Shown piece after piece: positions 56,051 through 64,000 of a stretch of 64,000 bases of DNA. Source of the DNA: Polaribacter sp. Z022 (GTDB lineage: Bacteria; Bacteroidota; Bacteroidia; Flavobacteriales; Flavobacteriaceae). Every line of letters starts with the position of its first letter. Position 1 is the first letter of the stretch. The notes beneath the pieces are model-generated. The model was not told the DNA's origin. It searched no databases and saw only the letters and a list, made by a program, of their open reading frames with translations. The position numbers were made by a program, and so were the translations under genes. The stretch lies in the NCBI RefSeq assembly GCF_023555495.1, contig NZ_JALCZO010000003.1:1-64000 (forward strand). Reading direction: 5' to 3'.

Positions 56051-56084
56051 AAAATCCCAAGTTTTTAACTTGGGATTTTTTAAT
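56051..56084. terminator. Bidirectional terminator
   Basis: AAAATCCCAAGTT (56051-56063) pairs perfectly with AACTTGGGATTTT (56067-56079), with T-runs on both strands. It separates the membrane-protein gene from the convergent redoxin gene. Confidence 0.85.
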
Positions 56085-56100
56085 TATAAAAACTTAATTT

Positions 56101-56709
56101 TTATCTAACAACTTTAATAGAACAACCAATTGCTCTAGTTTCTGTAACACTTGGTTTTTTACCTGCTAACAATTCATCTACAACAGTTTCTACATACTTT
56201 TTTGTAACTGCTCCTTCATCTCTAGAATTGTTGTCTATAGCACCAATATATTCAACTTTCATAGATTTTTTACTAACAATATAAACATGAGGAGTTTTAC
56301 TTGCTCCAAATTTTGGATATACTTTCTGGCCTTCATCAAATAAGTAAGGAAATGTAAATCCTTTTTCAGAAGCTCTTACTTTCATATCATTAAAACCATC
56401 TCCTTTAGAAGCTGCAGGATCATTTGGGTTAATTGCAATTACAGGAAAACCTAAGTTTTTATATTTCTTATCTAAAGCTATAATTCTATCTTCATTAGCC
56501 ACAGAATAAGGACACATATTGCATGTAAAAATGATAATAAAACCTTTTGCTTTTTTATAATCTGATAAAGAAACCATTTTATCATCAATATTTTTAAGTT
56601 TAAAGTCTTCTATAACATCTCCTACTTTATAACCTTTTACTATTTTGCCTGTAAACGCAGAAGCCATTGCTACTACTAATAATATTAAAATTGATTTTTT
56701 ATAATTCAT
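56101..56709 (-). CDS. Exported thioredoxin-fold redoxin (AhpC/TSA-like)
   Basis: A 202-residue periplasmic protein with a signal peptide (1-18). The AhpC/TSA core has VGDVIEDFKLKNIDDKMVSL (about 29-48) and an active-site FTCNMCPYS with a CxxC pair (CNMC). A SKTPHVYIV segment follows, with the cis-proline typical of thioredoxins. It probably reduces or oxidises thiols in the periplasm. A further C-terminal cysteine (AIGCSI) may be resolving. It lies 18 nt downstream of the TlpA-like gene, as a pair. Confidence 0.9.
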   Translation of the reverse strand: MNYKKSILILLVVAMASAFTGKIVKGYKVGDVIEDFKLKNIDDKMVSLSDYKKAKGFIIIFTCNMCPYSVANEDRIIALDKKYKNLGFPVIAINPNDPAASKGDGFNDMKVRASEKGFTFPYLFDEGQKVYPKFGASKTPHVYIVSKKSMKVEYIGAIDNNSRDEGAVTKKYVETVVDELLAGKKPSVTETRAIGCSIKVVR

Positions 56710-56727
56710 GTTATTGTGGTTTTAGGT

Positions 56728-57231
56728 TTATAATAATGATTGTAATTCTTTTTCTAATTCTTCATATTCAAAAGATTGCTCAAAAAATTTCCTTCCTTTT
56801 TTGCTATAAATTAATGTGGCTGGTAAAGCACCAGACCAAGTAGAATCTATGTCTTTTATCCATACATCTTCATTAACATCGTTTAATACAATTACATTAG
56901 ATTTTAACTGCTTTTTATTAATAAACGGTATCAACCTTTTATCAATTTGTTTCGGAAAATCTAAACTAACTAAAATTACCTCAACATCTTTACCAATATA
57001 TTCTTCTCTTAATTTTTCGAAATAAGGCAATTCTTTTACACAAGGAGCACACCAAGTTGCCCAAAAGTTAACAACATAAGTTTTACCATCATTTTTAGTT
57101 AACAAAGGTTTTAACTCTTTATAAGTGTAAGATTTTACAGAAGTTACTTCTATTACATTTTTAACTTCTTCTTTTTTACAAGAAATCAATATTGCAAAAA
57201 AGAATAAGGCGTATATATATTTTTTATTCAT
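56728..57231 (-). CDS. TlpA-family thioredoxin-like lipoprotein
   Basis: A 167-residue lipoprotein (FFAILISC, lipidated near residue 18). The thioredoxin domain has the active site WATWCAPCVKE (about 57-67) and the ALPATLIYSKKG cis-Pro segment near 136-147. TlpA/ResA proteins reduce periplasmic disulfides, for example for cytochrome c maturation. It is first of a two-gene unit with the redoxin. Confidence 0.92.
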   Translation of the reverse strand: MNKKYIYALFFFAILISCKKEEVKNVIEVTSVKSYTYKELKPLLTKNDGKTYVVNFWATWCAPCVKELPYFEKLREEYIGKDVEVILVSLDFPKQIDKRLIPFINKKQLKSNVIVLNDVNEDVWIKDIDSTWSGALPATLIYSKKGRKFFEQSFEYEELEKELQSLL

Positions 57232-57291
57232 TCAATAAAATTACAAATAAGATTTTTCTTAAGAAAATAATTGGTAAATCATTAACTAAAA

Positions 57292-57321
57292 AAACCTCTT
57301 AAACAATAGTTTAAGAGGTTT
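57292..57321. terminator. Terminator of the S1/P1 nuclease gene
   Basis: AAACCTCTTAAAC pairs perfectly with GTTTAAGAGGTTT (4-nt loop AATA); on the minus strand it is followed by T-rich sequence. It sits 21 nt after the nuclease stop. Confidence 0.8.
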
Positions 57322-57342
57322 CTAATATCATTATTAACTATT

Positions 57343-58125
57343 TTAGCTAAAAATTTCGTTTAAAATTTTAGCTAAACGAATACCTCCTTTTTGAAGTTGA
57401 GTTCTTACAATTCCAAAATTATCATAAGAATATCTGTAACGTAAGTTTTCTCCAACTTTAGCAGATTTATATACTTCTACTGTAAGTTTGTGTACTTCAT
57501 TTACCCAATCTACAACAGAACCTTTTTCTATAGCTTCTACTTGTTTTTTAGATAAATCTTTAGCGTTATTAGCCAACTCAATATAGCTCATATCCCAATC
57601 TTCAATCATGTTTTCATCCCAAACTCTGTGTAAGTTTGTTCCTCTTCCAAACCATTGAACTTGTATGGTATTACCACCTTTATCTTCTCTTCTACCAATA
57701 TGCATTGGCTGATGCAAATCTCCTACAAAATGTACTAATAGTTTTAAATGAAATTCTTTGTCTTCATCTGTACTGTTTTTATCTTTTAAAACTTCAATAC
57801 ATTTTTCAATTCCTGTTACTAAATCTCCTTTAGGGTTTTTCTTAGCCGTTTCATAAGTTTCATCAAAATCCATATTAATATAATGCCATGCATAATACTT
57901 ATTATATTTTCTATCAGACTTTATTTCATCAGCAAAAGTAGAAACAAACGCTAAACTTTGTCCTTTTAAAAGTTTGTCTATTTTTTTCTTAGCTCTTTTT
58001 GTTAAATATTCTTGTGCAATTTGACCAGTAGCTCTATGACCGTTTTTTCCCCAATCATCTGATTTGTTATCAGATACGTTAAAAAAAAACAGAAAAGATA
58101 TCATCATTAAAAATTTAATCTTCAT
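57343..58125 (-). CDS. S1/P1-type zinc nuclease
   Basis: A 260-residue secreted nuclease degrading single-stranded DNA/RNA. Zinc ligands can be followed: W27 and H32 (WGKNGHRA), D in FADEI, H in AWHYINMDF, LLVHFVGDLHQPMH with two His and an Asp, and NLHRVWDE. In this family the N-terminal amine of the mature Trp binds zinc. Here Trp is preceded by NKSDD, and the signal hydrophobic core ends around residue 19, so processing must remove several more residues. It probably serves nutrient (phosphate/nucleotide) scavenging. Confidence 0.93.
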   Translation of the reverse strand: MKIKFLMMISFLFFFNVSDNKSDDWGKNGHRATGQIAQEYLTKRAKKKIDKLLKGQSLAFVSTFADEIKSDRKYNKYYAWHYINMDFDETYETAKKNPKGDLVTGIEKCIEVLKDKNSTDEDKEFHLKLLVHFVGDLHQPMHIGRREDKGGNTIQVQWFGRGTNLHRVWDENMIEDWDMSYIELANNAKDLSKKQVEAIEKGSVVDWVNEVHKLTVEVYKSAKVGENLRYRYSYDNFGIVRTQLQKGGIRLAKILNEIFS

Positions 58126-58179
58126 CTGTAAATATTATTATAAATTCTGAGCTAAAATATAAAATATATCTTTAAATAT

Positions 58180-58211
58180 TTGGAAATCAACAAAAAATAA
58201 TTATATCTTTG
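58180..58211 (+). promoter_or_regulatory. Promoter of the SPFH operon
   Basis: TTG at 58180-58182, 21 nt, then TATCTTTG (58204-58211), matching the Bacteroidota promoter pattern apart from slightly long spacing. The ATG of the SPFH gene is 34 nt downstream. Confidence 0.55.
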
Positions 58212-58230
58212 TGATATCATTTTAATATCA
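58212..58230. promoter_or_regulatory. Inverted repeat TGATAT-N7-ATATCA at the SPFH transcription start
   Basis: Perfect 6-bp arms with a 7-nt spacer, immediately after the -7 box and covering the expected transcription start. A bound protein would block initiation. The operon ends with a ribbon-helix-helix protein that could be the repressor. Confidence 0.45.
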
Positions 58231-58245
58231 TAACAAATTCAACAT

Positions 58246-59106
58246 ATGAAAGCAGAAAAAATTATTAAACCCGCAAATGGTTATTTAATGTTATTTATCG
58301 TTTTAGTTTTATTCTTTGGCGGAATTGCAATGTCTATAATTAACGAAACCCCAATATATTTTCCATTAATTATTATTGGTTTTGTAGGTTTCTTTGGTTT
58401 TATACTTGTAAATCCAAACACATCTAAAGTAGTTTTACTATTTGGTAAATATGTAGGTACTATAAAAGAAAATGGTTTGTATTGGGCAAACCCACTGTTT
58501 AGAAAAAAAACAATCTCATTAAGAGCTAGTAACTTTGATAGTGAGCGTTTAAAAGTAAATGACAAATTAGGAAACCCAGTAATGATTTCTACAATTTTAG
58601 TTTGGAGAGTTACTAACACTTACAAAGCAGCTTTTGATGTAGATAATTATGAAAACTTTGTACGTGTGCAAACAGATGCTGCAGTAAGAAAACTAGCTAG
58701 TATGTATCCTTATGATAATTTTGCTGATGAAGGTCATACAGAAGATATTACTTTACGTTCTAGTGTAAATGAGGTTTCTGAAACCTTAGAAAAAGAGTTG
58801 GAAGAACGTTTATCTATTGCAGGAATAGAAGTTTTAGAAGCAAGAATTGGTTATTTAGCGTACGCTCAAGAAATAGCAAGTGCTATGCTAAAAAGACAAC
58901 AAGCCACAGCAATTGTAGCTGCAAGACATAAAATTGTTGAAGGTGCTGTTAGCATGGTAGAAATGGCTTTAGAAGAACTAAACAAAAAAGATATTGTTGA
59001 GTTAGATGAAGAACGTAAAGCAGCAATGGTTAGTAACTTAATGGTTATTTTATGTGGGGACAAAGAAGCTTCACCAGTTTTAAACACAGGTACTTTAAGT
59101 CATTAA
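58246..59106 (+). CDS. SPFH/Band 7 (stomatin-like) membrane protein
   Basis: A 286-residue protein with two N-terminal helices (about 14-32 and 38-56) followed by the SPFH domain (about 65-200; LLFGKYVGTIKENGLYWANPL, DAAVRKLASMYPYDNF) and a helical, coiled tail with ARHKIVEGAVSMVEMALEELN. SPFH proteins form large membrane-associated rings or microdomains, and the prokaryotic type often regulates membrane proteases. No NfeD or protease partner is adjacent. It leads a tight operon of small accessory genes. Confidence 0.92.
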   Translation: MKAEKIIKPANGYLMLFIVLVLFFGGIAMSIINETPIYFPLIIIGFVGFFGFILVNPNTSKVVLLFGKYVGTIKENGLYWANPLFRKKTISLRASNFDSERLKVNDKLGNPVMISTILVWRVTNTYKAAFDVDNYENFVRVQTDAAVRKLASMYPYDNFADEGHTEDITLRSSVNEVSETLEKELEERLSIAGIEVLEARIGYLAYAQEIASAMLKRQQATAIVAARHKIVEGAVSMVEMALEELNKKDIVELDEERKAAMVSNLMVILCGDKEASPVLNTGTLSH

Positions 59107-59119
59107 AAAAACAAAAAAC

Positions 59120-59278
59120 ATGAAAGAATATAAATTAGTTCAACCAAAATTAGGTTTTAGAAATAGATTTCAAAATTTTGAAGATCTATTAAATCAATAT
59201 GCAAGAGAAGGATGGCGAGTTATAGAAATTCATCAAGGATGGACTGCTGTTCTTTTTGAAAGAGATAAAAATAGATAA
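59120..59278 (+). CDS. DUF4177 small protein
   Basis: A 52-residue protein with the DUF4177 pattern: MKEYKLVQPKLG, NFEDLLNQYAREGWRVIEI and HQGWTAVLFER. This is a single small beta-alpha-beta unit of unknown role, with the conserved EGW motif. It lies 13 nt after the SPFH gene and 1 nt before the next ATG, so it is part of the operon. Confidence 0.85.
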   Translation: MKEYKLVQPKLGFRNRFQNFEDLLNQYAREGWRVIEIHQGWTAVLFERDKNR

Positions 59279-59279
59279 A

Positions 59280-59774
59280 ATGAAAGTTTTTAAAGAAGAG
59301 CAACGTTTTACTCAAACTTGGTTAATTGTACTTTTAGCATTTAGTACTATTGTTCCAATAGCTATAATTACAAAAGAATATTTAGAGAAAGAATCTAATA
59401 TGTCTACAAATAAATTTGTAATTACATTAGTTGGTATTTTAGTCTCTATATCATTAATCTTCTTTTTTAAACTAACAACTAGAATAGATGAAAAAGGAAT
59501 TTATTATCAATTTTTCCCTTTTCATTTTTCTATGAAACTAATTCCTTGGCAAAATATTGCTAAAGCTCATATTAGAACTTATAACCCAATTGGCGAATAT
59601 GGTGGTTGGGGATTAAAAGGTGGATGGTCTAAATCTAGAGGAAAAGCTATAAATGTTTCTGGTGATGTTGGCATTCAACTAATTCTAAAAAACGAAAAAA
59701 AACTGTTAATAGGCACTCTAAAAAAAGAGGAAGTAAAAAGAGTTTTAGAAACTTATAAAAGTAAATTATCATGA
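59280..59774 (+). CDS. Two-helix membrane protein with PH-like domain
   Basis: A 164-residue protein; I use ATG 59280, just after the DUF4177 stop, not the upstream TTG. Two helices (about 16-34 and 46-64) are followed by a cytoplasmic beta-rich domain (TTRIDEKGIYYQFFPFHF, LIPWQNIAKAHIRTYNP, VGIQLILKNEKKLLIGT), similar to bacterial PH-like proteins that sit beside SPFH genes. Family assignment is tentative. It overlaps the hydrolase gene by 4 bp. Confidence 0.75.
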   Translation: MKVFKEEQRFTQTWLIVLLAFSTIVPIAIITKEYLEKESNMSTNKFVITLVGILVSISLIFFFKLTTRIDEKGIYYQFFPFHFSMKLIPWQNIAKAHIRTYNPIGEYGGWGLKGGWSKSRGKAINVSGDVGIQLILKNEKKLLIGTLKKEEVKRVLETYKSKLS

Positions 59775-60694
59775 TTCGTATAATTAGCTATTTAGTAATT
59801 ACAATTTTTGGAATTGCAGTTTCATTGGCTCAAGTAAAATCTGAAGAAATTTTACTTAAAAACAATGAAATAGAGTTACCTGGCACTTTAACTTTTACAA
59901 AAAAAAATAGTCCTTTAATTATTTGGGTTCATGGTTCTGGAAACGTTGATAGAAATGGAAATCAACAACCAATGATTAAAGCAAATTACATTAAACAATT
60001 TAGAGATAGTATCAATAAAAAAGGAATTGCTTTTTACAGTTATGACAAACGTACTGCCAATTTAAAAAACAAAGAAAGTTTAATAAAAGGAGTAAAATTT
60101 ATAGACTATGTTTTAGATCTTAAAAAAGCAATTGCACATTTTAAAAATGACAAACGATTTTCTAAAATTATATTACTAGGTCATAGTCAAGGTTCTTTAG
60201 TTGCTATGTTAGCTTCAGAAAACGTTAACCAATTTATTTCTGTTGCTGGTGCAGGCATGAGTGCAGACAAAGTAATAATAAAACAAATTCAAGAAAAAGC
60301 CCCTTTTTTAGATTCTATAACTCAAGCTCATTTTAAAGAATTAGCTACAACAGGTAAAATAAAAGAAGTAAACCCAATGTTGCTTTCGGTTTTTGCAAAA
60401 CAAAATCAGTCTTTTTTAAGCTCTTGGATACAATACAATCCTTCAGAAGAAATTAAGAAATTAACCATTCCAAAATTAATCATTAATGGTGATAGTGATT
60501 TGCAAGTAAAAGTAACTGATGCAGAAACTTTGCATAATTCTAATACAAATTCTAAATTAGTAATTATAAAAAAAATGAATCATGTTTTAAAAGAAGTAAA
60601 TTCAATTACAGAAAATCAATCTTCTTATTTAAAAGCAGATTTTCCTTTATCAATCAAACTAGTAGAAACTATTGTAAATTTCATCAACCAATAA
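59771..60694 (+). CDS. Exported alpha/beta hydrolase
   Basis: A 307-residue serine hydrolase with a signal peptide (about 1-20). The oxyanion region is LIIWVHGSGNVDRNG, the nucleophile elbow is ILLGHSQGS (Ser in GHSQG, about residue 141), the acid lies in INGDSDLQV and the catalytic His in KKMNHVLKE. The triad is complete. The substrate is unknown, perhaps an ester or acyl peptide. It overlaps the PH-like gene by 4 bp and is 3 nt before the ribbon-helix-helix gene. Confidence 0.88.
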   Translation: MIRIISYLVITIFGIAVSLAQVKSEEILLKNNEIELPGTLTFTKKNSPLIIWVHGSGNVDRNGNQQPMIKANYIKQFRDSINKKGIAFYSYDKRTANLKNKESLIKGVKFIDYVLDLKKAIAHFKNDKRFSKIILLGHSQGSLVAMLASENVNQFISVAGAGMSADKVIIKQIQEKAPFLDSITQAHFKELATTGKIKEVNPMLLSVFAKQNQSFLSSWIQYNPSEEIKKLTIPKLIINGDSDLQVKVTDAETLHNSNTNSKLVIIKKMNHVLKEVNSITENQSSYLKADFPLSIKLVETIVNFINQ

Positions 60695-60697
60695 ATT

Positions 60698-60862
60698 ATG
60701 GCTAAGAAAAAAGCATTTGCATTACGTATGAATGAAGACATGATGAAAGCCATTGAAAAATGGGCTGCAGATGAGTTTCGTTCTACAAACGGACAAATAG
60801 AATGGATGCTAATGCAAACTTTAAAAGAAGCAAAAAGAGAACCTAAAAAAAAGGAAGAATAA
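60698..60862 (+). CDS. Arc-type ribbon-helix-helix protein
   Basis: A 54-residue protein with the Arc/MetJ-like pattern: N-terminal strand KKAFALRMNEDM, helix KAIEKWAADEFRS, turn TNGQIEWMLMQTLKEA and a basic tail. Such proteins bind DNA as dimers through the beta-strand. It is too short for most gene calls but has ATG, good spacing and a following terminator. It is the last gene of the SPFH operon and may autoregulate it. Confidence 0.82.
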   Translation: MAKKKAFALRMNEDMMKAIEKWAADEFRSTNGQIEWMLMQTLKEAKREPKKKEE

Positions 60863-60888
60863 AATTATAATAACAAAACTGTTAAAAG

Positions 60889-60914
60889 AACGCTCAATTT
60901 ATATTGAGCGTTTT
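60889..60914 (+). terminator. Terminator of the SPFH operon
   Basis: AACGCTCAAT (60889-60898), a 4-nt loop, ATTGAGCGTT (60903-60912), then TT. A clean 10-bp stem 27 nt after the ribbon-helix-helix stop. Confidence 0.8.
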
Positions 60915-60963
60915 CTATTTTGTATCTTGTTAGCATCAAACTTAACTCAACAAAATACTTAAT

Positions 60964-63900
60964 ATGAAAAAATTATTTACACTCCTTTTTTTATGTACTT
61001 CTACTCTATTCTTTTCACAAGAATTTTCTATGGATTTGGTAAAAAACATGAAACCAAGAAATATTGGTCCTGGAGGTATGTCTGGACGTGTAACTTCTAT
61101 TGATGTTGTAGAATCAAACCCAGAAATAATGTACGTTGGTACAGCTTCTGGTGGTGTTTGGAAATCTACTTCTGGAGGAACAACTTGGAAACCAATTTTC
61201 GAAAACGAATTAACTGCTTCTATTGGTGCTATTGCCATTCAGCAATCTAACCCAAGTGTAATTTGGGCAGGAACTGGAGAAGGAAACCCAAGAAATAGTT
61301 TAAATGGTGGTTTTGGTATTTACAAATCTTTAGATGCTGGTAAAACATGGAAATCTATGGGATTAGAAAAAACAAGACATATTCATAGAGTTATCATAGA
61401 TCCATCAAACCCAAACATTGTTTATGCTGCAGCAATTGGATCTCCTTGGGGAGAACACAAAGAACGTGGTGTTTATAAAACTACAGATGGTGGTAAAACT
61501 TGGAAACAAATTTTGTTTACAAACATTAAATCTGGTACTGCAGATTTAATTATGGACCCTAAAAATCCAAACAAATTAATAGCTGCAATGTGGGAACACA
61601 AAAGAGATCCTTGGTTTTTTAAATCTGGTGGACAAGGAAGTGGTTTGTACATTACACATGATGGTGGTGAAAATTGGAAACAAATTACAGAAAAAGAAGG
61701 TTTTCCTAAAGGAGAATTGGGTAGAATTGGTGTAGCAATTGCTCCTAACAATCCTGATGTAATTTATGCCTTAGTAGAAGCAAAAAAGAATGCTTTATAC
61801 AAAAGTGTAGATGGTGGTTTTAAATGGAAAAAAATAAATGACAAACCCGGAATTGGTAATCGTCCTTTTTACTATTCAGAAATATACGTAGATCCACAAA
61901 ATGAAAATAGATTATATACCGTTTTTACATATGTAAATGTTTCTCAAGATGGAGGTAAATCTTTCAAACAATTAATGCCTGCTTATGGTGTAGACAATGG
62001 AGTTCATCCAGATCATCATGCATGGTGGATTCATCCAACCAATGGAAAATTTATGATTGATGGAAATGATGGAGGTTTAAACATTACAAAAGATGGTGGT
62101 AAAACTTGGAGATTTATAGGCAACATACCTGTTGCTCAATTTTATCACATAAATGTAGATAATGAATATCCTTATAATGTTTATGGTGGAATGCAAGATA
62201 ATGGTTCTTGGAGAGGTCCTGCTTACGTTTGGAAAGCGCAAGGAATTAGAAATTCTTATTGGCAAGAAATTAGTTTTGGAGATGGTTTTGATGTGGTTCC
62301 TGATAAAGACAATTCACGTTATGGATGGTCTATGAGTCAGCAAGGTTCTGTTGTAAGATATGATTATAAAACAGGAAATAATTATAGTGTAAAACCAACA
62401 CATAAAGACCCAAATGTAAAACTACGTTTTAATTGGAATGCAGCAATAAACATAGATCCATTTAATAATTCTACATTGTATTTTGGTAGTCAGTTTGTAC
62501 ATAAATCTACAGACAAAGGTTTAACTTGGAATGTAATTTCTCCAGATTTATCTACTAACAATCCAGAAAAATTAAAACAAGCAGAAAGTGGTGGTTTAAC
62601 TATGGATGCTACTGGAGCAGAAAACCATTGTACAATATTAGTAATTGAGCCTACAGAGTTAGAAAAAGATGTTTTATGGGCAGCTACAGATGATGGTCAA
62701 GTACACATTACAAAAAACGGAGGTGCTAATTGGACAAACGTTTCTAAAAACTTAAAAGGTTTACCAAAAAACAGTTGGATAACTCAGATAAAGGCTTCTA
62801 ATAAAAATAAAGGAGAAGCTTTGTTAGTTGCTAATGATTACAGACGTTTTAATTACACTCCTTATGCATACAGAACCAAAAACTATGGTAAATCTTGGGA
62901 ACGTATTGTAAATGAAGATGATGTACAAAGTTATACATTATGCATTATTGAAGATCCAATTAATAAAAACTTATTGTTTTTAGGTACAGATGATGGTTTA
63001 TATATTTCAATAAATGCTGGTAAAAAATGGACAAAATGGACCAATGGATTTCCTACAGTACCTGTCAAAGATTTAGTAATTCATCCAAGAGAAAATGATT
63101 TAATTATTGGAACTTTTGGAAGAGCTGCTTGGGTTTTAGATGATATTAAACCTTTAAGAGCTATTGCAAACGGAAATATAACTTCTAAAAAATTACAATT
63201 GTTTCAACCTCCTGTTGCTTATCAACATGCATCACAACAACCAACAGGAAGCAGGTTTGGTGCAGATGCTATGTATCAAGGAGAAAACAGAAAACGTGGA
63301 GCTTTAATTTCTTATTACATTAACAAACCAAAAGTTGATAAAAAAGAGAACAACAAAATTAAATACGATTCTATTAAATTAGAAATTTTTGATGGTACAA
63401 GACTAATTAGAACATTAAAGATGAAAACTCCTAAAGAAAATGGAGTTCATAAAACAACTTGGTATTTAAGAGAAAAAGGAGTTTCTAGAGCTTATAGAAG
63501 TATAAGAAAATCTAAAAGAGAGCCTTCTGGTGTTTCTGTAAAACCAGGTGTTTACAAATTAAAAATGACATTTGGAGAAACAGTTTCTGAACAAAACATT
63601 AAAGTTCAATTTGACCCAAGGTTACAAATTACTGATGCAGCTATCAATCAAAAATATGTAGCTAGTAAAGAGCTAGAAAGCTATCAAGAAAAAATGGCAA
63701 ATGTTGTAGAACAATTAGTAGAAAGTAAAAATACTGCCGCTAAAATAAAATCTCAATTAAGTAAAGAAGATAAGAAAATGTACAAAGATGAAATTAAAAA
63801 GTCATCTGAAATCATTAAAAAAATAGATACTTTAATAGCATTATATCTTGGTAAAGTTGATAAAAGACAAGGAATTACAAGGAATCCAGAAGTAAATGTA

Positions 63901-64000
63901 AATCAACGTTTTTATACAGCAAGAAGATATGTGTTTTCTCGTTTTGGAGAGCAAACTTCTACAGAAAAAACATTAGTAAATCAATTTAAAGATGAGTTTA
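60964..64000 (+). CDS. Sortilin/VPS10-type BNR-repeat exported protein, cut by the right edge
   Basis: An open frame from ATG 60964 running off the window; at least 1012 residues. Signal peptide MKKLFTLLFLCTSTLFFSQ, then a beta-propeller built from Asp-box (SxDxGxxW) repeats: STSGGTTWK, SLDAGKTWK, TTDGGKTWK, THDGGENWK, SVDGGFKWK, TKDGGKTWR. A later region (about 760-860) looks like an Ig or fibronectin-like strand-rich domain, followed by charged helices. Proteins of this kind are annotated as glycosyl hydrolases (BNR/sortilin-like), but true activity is not established. No minus-strand frame inside it is real. Confidence 0.9.
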   Translation, partial: MKKLFTLLFLCTSTLFFSQEFSMDLVKNMKPRNIGPGGMSGRVTSIDVVESNPEIMYVGTASGGVWKSTSGGTTWKPIFENELTASIGAIAIQQSNPSVIWAGTGEGNPRNSLNGGFGIYKSLDAGKTWKSMGLEKTRHIHRVIIDPSNPNIVYAAAIGSPWGEHKERGVYKTTDGGKTWKQILFTNIKSGTADLIMDPKNPNKLIAAMWEHKRDPWFFKSGGQGSGLYITHDGGENWKQITEKEGFPKGELGRIGVAIAPNNPDVIYALVEAKKNALYKSVDGGFKWKKINDKPGIGNRPFYYSEIYVDPQNENRLYTVFTYVNVSQDGGKSFKQLMPAYGVDNGVHPDHHAWWIHPTNGKFMIDGNDGGLNITKDGGKTWRFIGNIPVAQFYHINVDNEYPYNVYGGMQDNGSWRGPAYVWKAQGIRNSYWQEISFGDGFDVVPDKDNSRYGWSMSQQGSVVRYDYKTGNNYSVKPTHKDPNVKLRFNWNAAINIDPFNNSTLYFGSQFVHKSTDKGLTWNVISPDLSTNNPEKLKQAESGGLTMDATGAENHCTILVIEPTELEKDVLWAATDDGQVHITKNGGANWTNVSKNLKGLPKNSWITQIKASNKNKGEALLVANDYRRFNYTPYAYRTKNYGKSWERIVNEDDVQSYTLCIIEDPINKNLLFLGTDDGLYISINAGKKWTKWTNGFPTVPVKDLVIHPRENDLIIGTFGRAAWVLDDIKPLRAIANGNITSKKLQLFQPPVAYQHASQQPTGSRFGADAMYQGENRKRGALISYYINKPKVDKKENNKIKYDSIKLEIFDGTRLIRTLKMKTPKENGVHKTTWYLREKGVSRAYRSIRKSKREPSGVSVKPGVYKLKMTFGETVSEQNIKVQFDPRLQITDAAINQKYVASKELESYQEKMANVVEQLVESKNTAAKIKSQLSKEDKKMYKDEIKKSSEIIKKIDTLIALYLGKVDKRQGITRNPEVNVNQRFYTARRYVFSRFGEQTSTEKTLVNQFKDEF

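Noticed and set aside
60942..62265. Minus-strand frames inside the BNR-repeat protein gene
   Set aside because: They are antisense shadows of the repeated coding sequence with no signals of their own.

Overview
The window is AT-rich chromosomal DNA (about 30% G+C by eye) from a member of the Bacteroidota, most likely a marine Flavobacteriaceae close to Polaribacter or Tenacibaculum. The basis is a SusC/SusD pair, promoters of the Bacteroidota type (TAnnTTTG at -7 with TTG about 19 nt upstream), flavobacterial families such as DUF4294, the long form of GAPDH, a NagB-PIG-L fusion and a YaiO barrel, and frequent TTG starts. I saw no tRNA, rRNA, CRISPR array, insertion sequence or prophage.

Layout. 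1-662: no gene, but three tandem minus-strand promoters firing off the left edge. 663-3443: DUF4294 protein and DNA ligase LigA. 3748-5631: a compact DsrC-like / sulfide:quinone reductase-like / DsrC-like operon. 5903-8882: long GAPDH and an HtrA protease. 9012-12916: DapF, a GNAT enzyme, MltG, a DUF2279 protein and a lysozyme-like protein with no normal start codon. 13007-15682: RsmI-like methyltransferase, low-molecular-weight phosphatase and DnaA. 15852-22369: housekeeping genes (thioesterase, IMPACT protein, DMT transporter, HAD hydrolase, RibD, LEA14-like lipoprotein, GNAT, PrmC). 22578-24044: a membrane-bound LuxR-type regulator.

24074-42233 is an amino-sugar (GlcNAc/chitin-type) utilisation locus. 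It holds a NagX-like acetyltransferase, a NagP-like sugar permease, a LytT/LytS two-component pair, SusC/SusD, a NagB-PIG-L fusion, a GH20 hexosaminidase, a BadF-type GlcNAc kinase and a large FG-GAP/UnbV lipoprotein. Together they could bind GlcNAc oligomers at the surface, trim them in the periplasm, import GlcNAc, phosphorylate it, and deacetylate and deaminate it to fructose 6-phosphate.

42253-49360 is a candidate polysaccharide synthesis and export module: receiver protein, HEAT-repeat membrane protein, PgaC-like GT2 synthase, LtaS-like phosphotransferase with TPRs and a TPR-YaiO outer-membrane barrel, with a divergent Hpt protein. I consider this the strongest candidate for an undescribed system. 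49361-57231 holds AIM24, thioesterase, DUF4870, a PadR/PspC/GIN envelope-stress operon, an isolated membrane-protein gene and two thioredoxin-fold proteins. 57343-64000 holds an S1/P1 nuclease, an SPFH operon ending in a ribbon-helix-helix protein, and the start of a sortilin-type BNR-repeat protein cut by the right edge.
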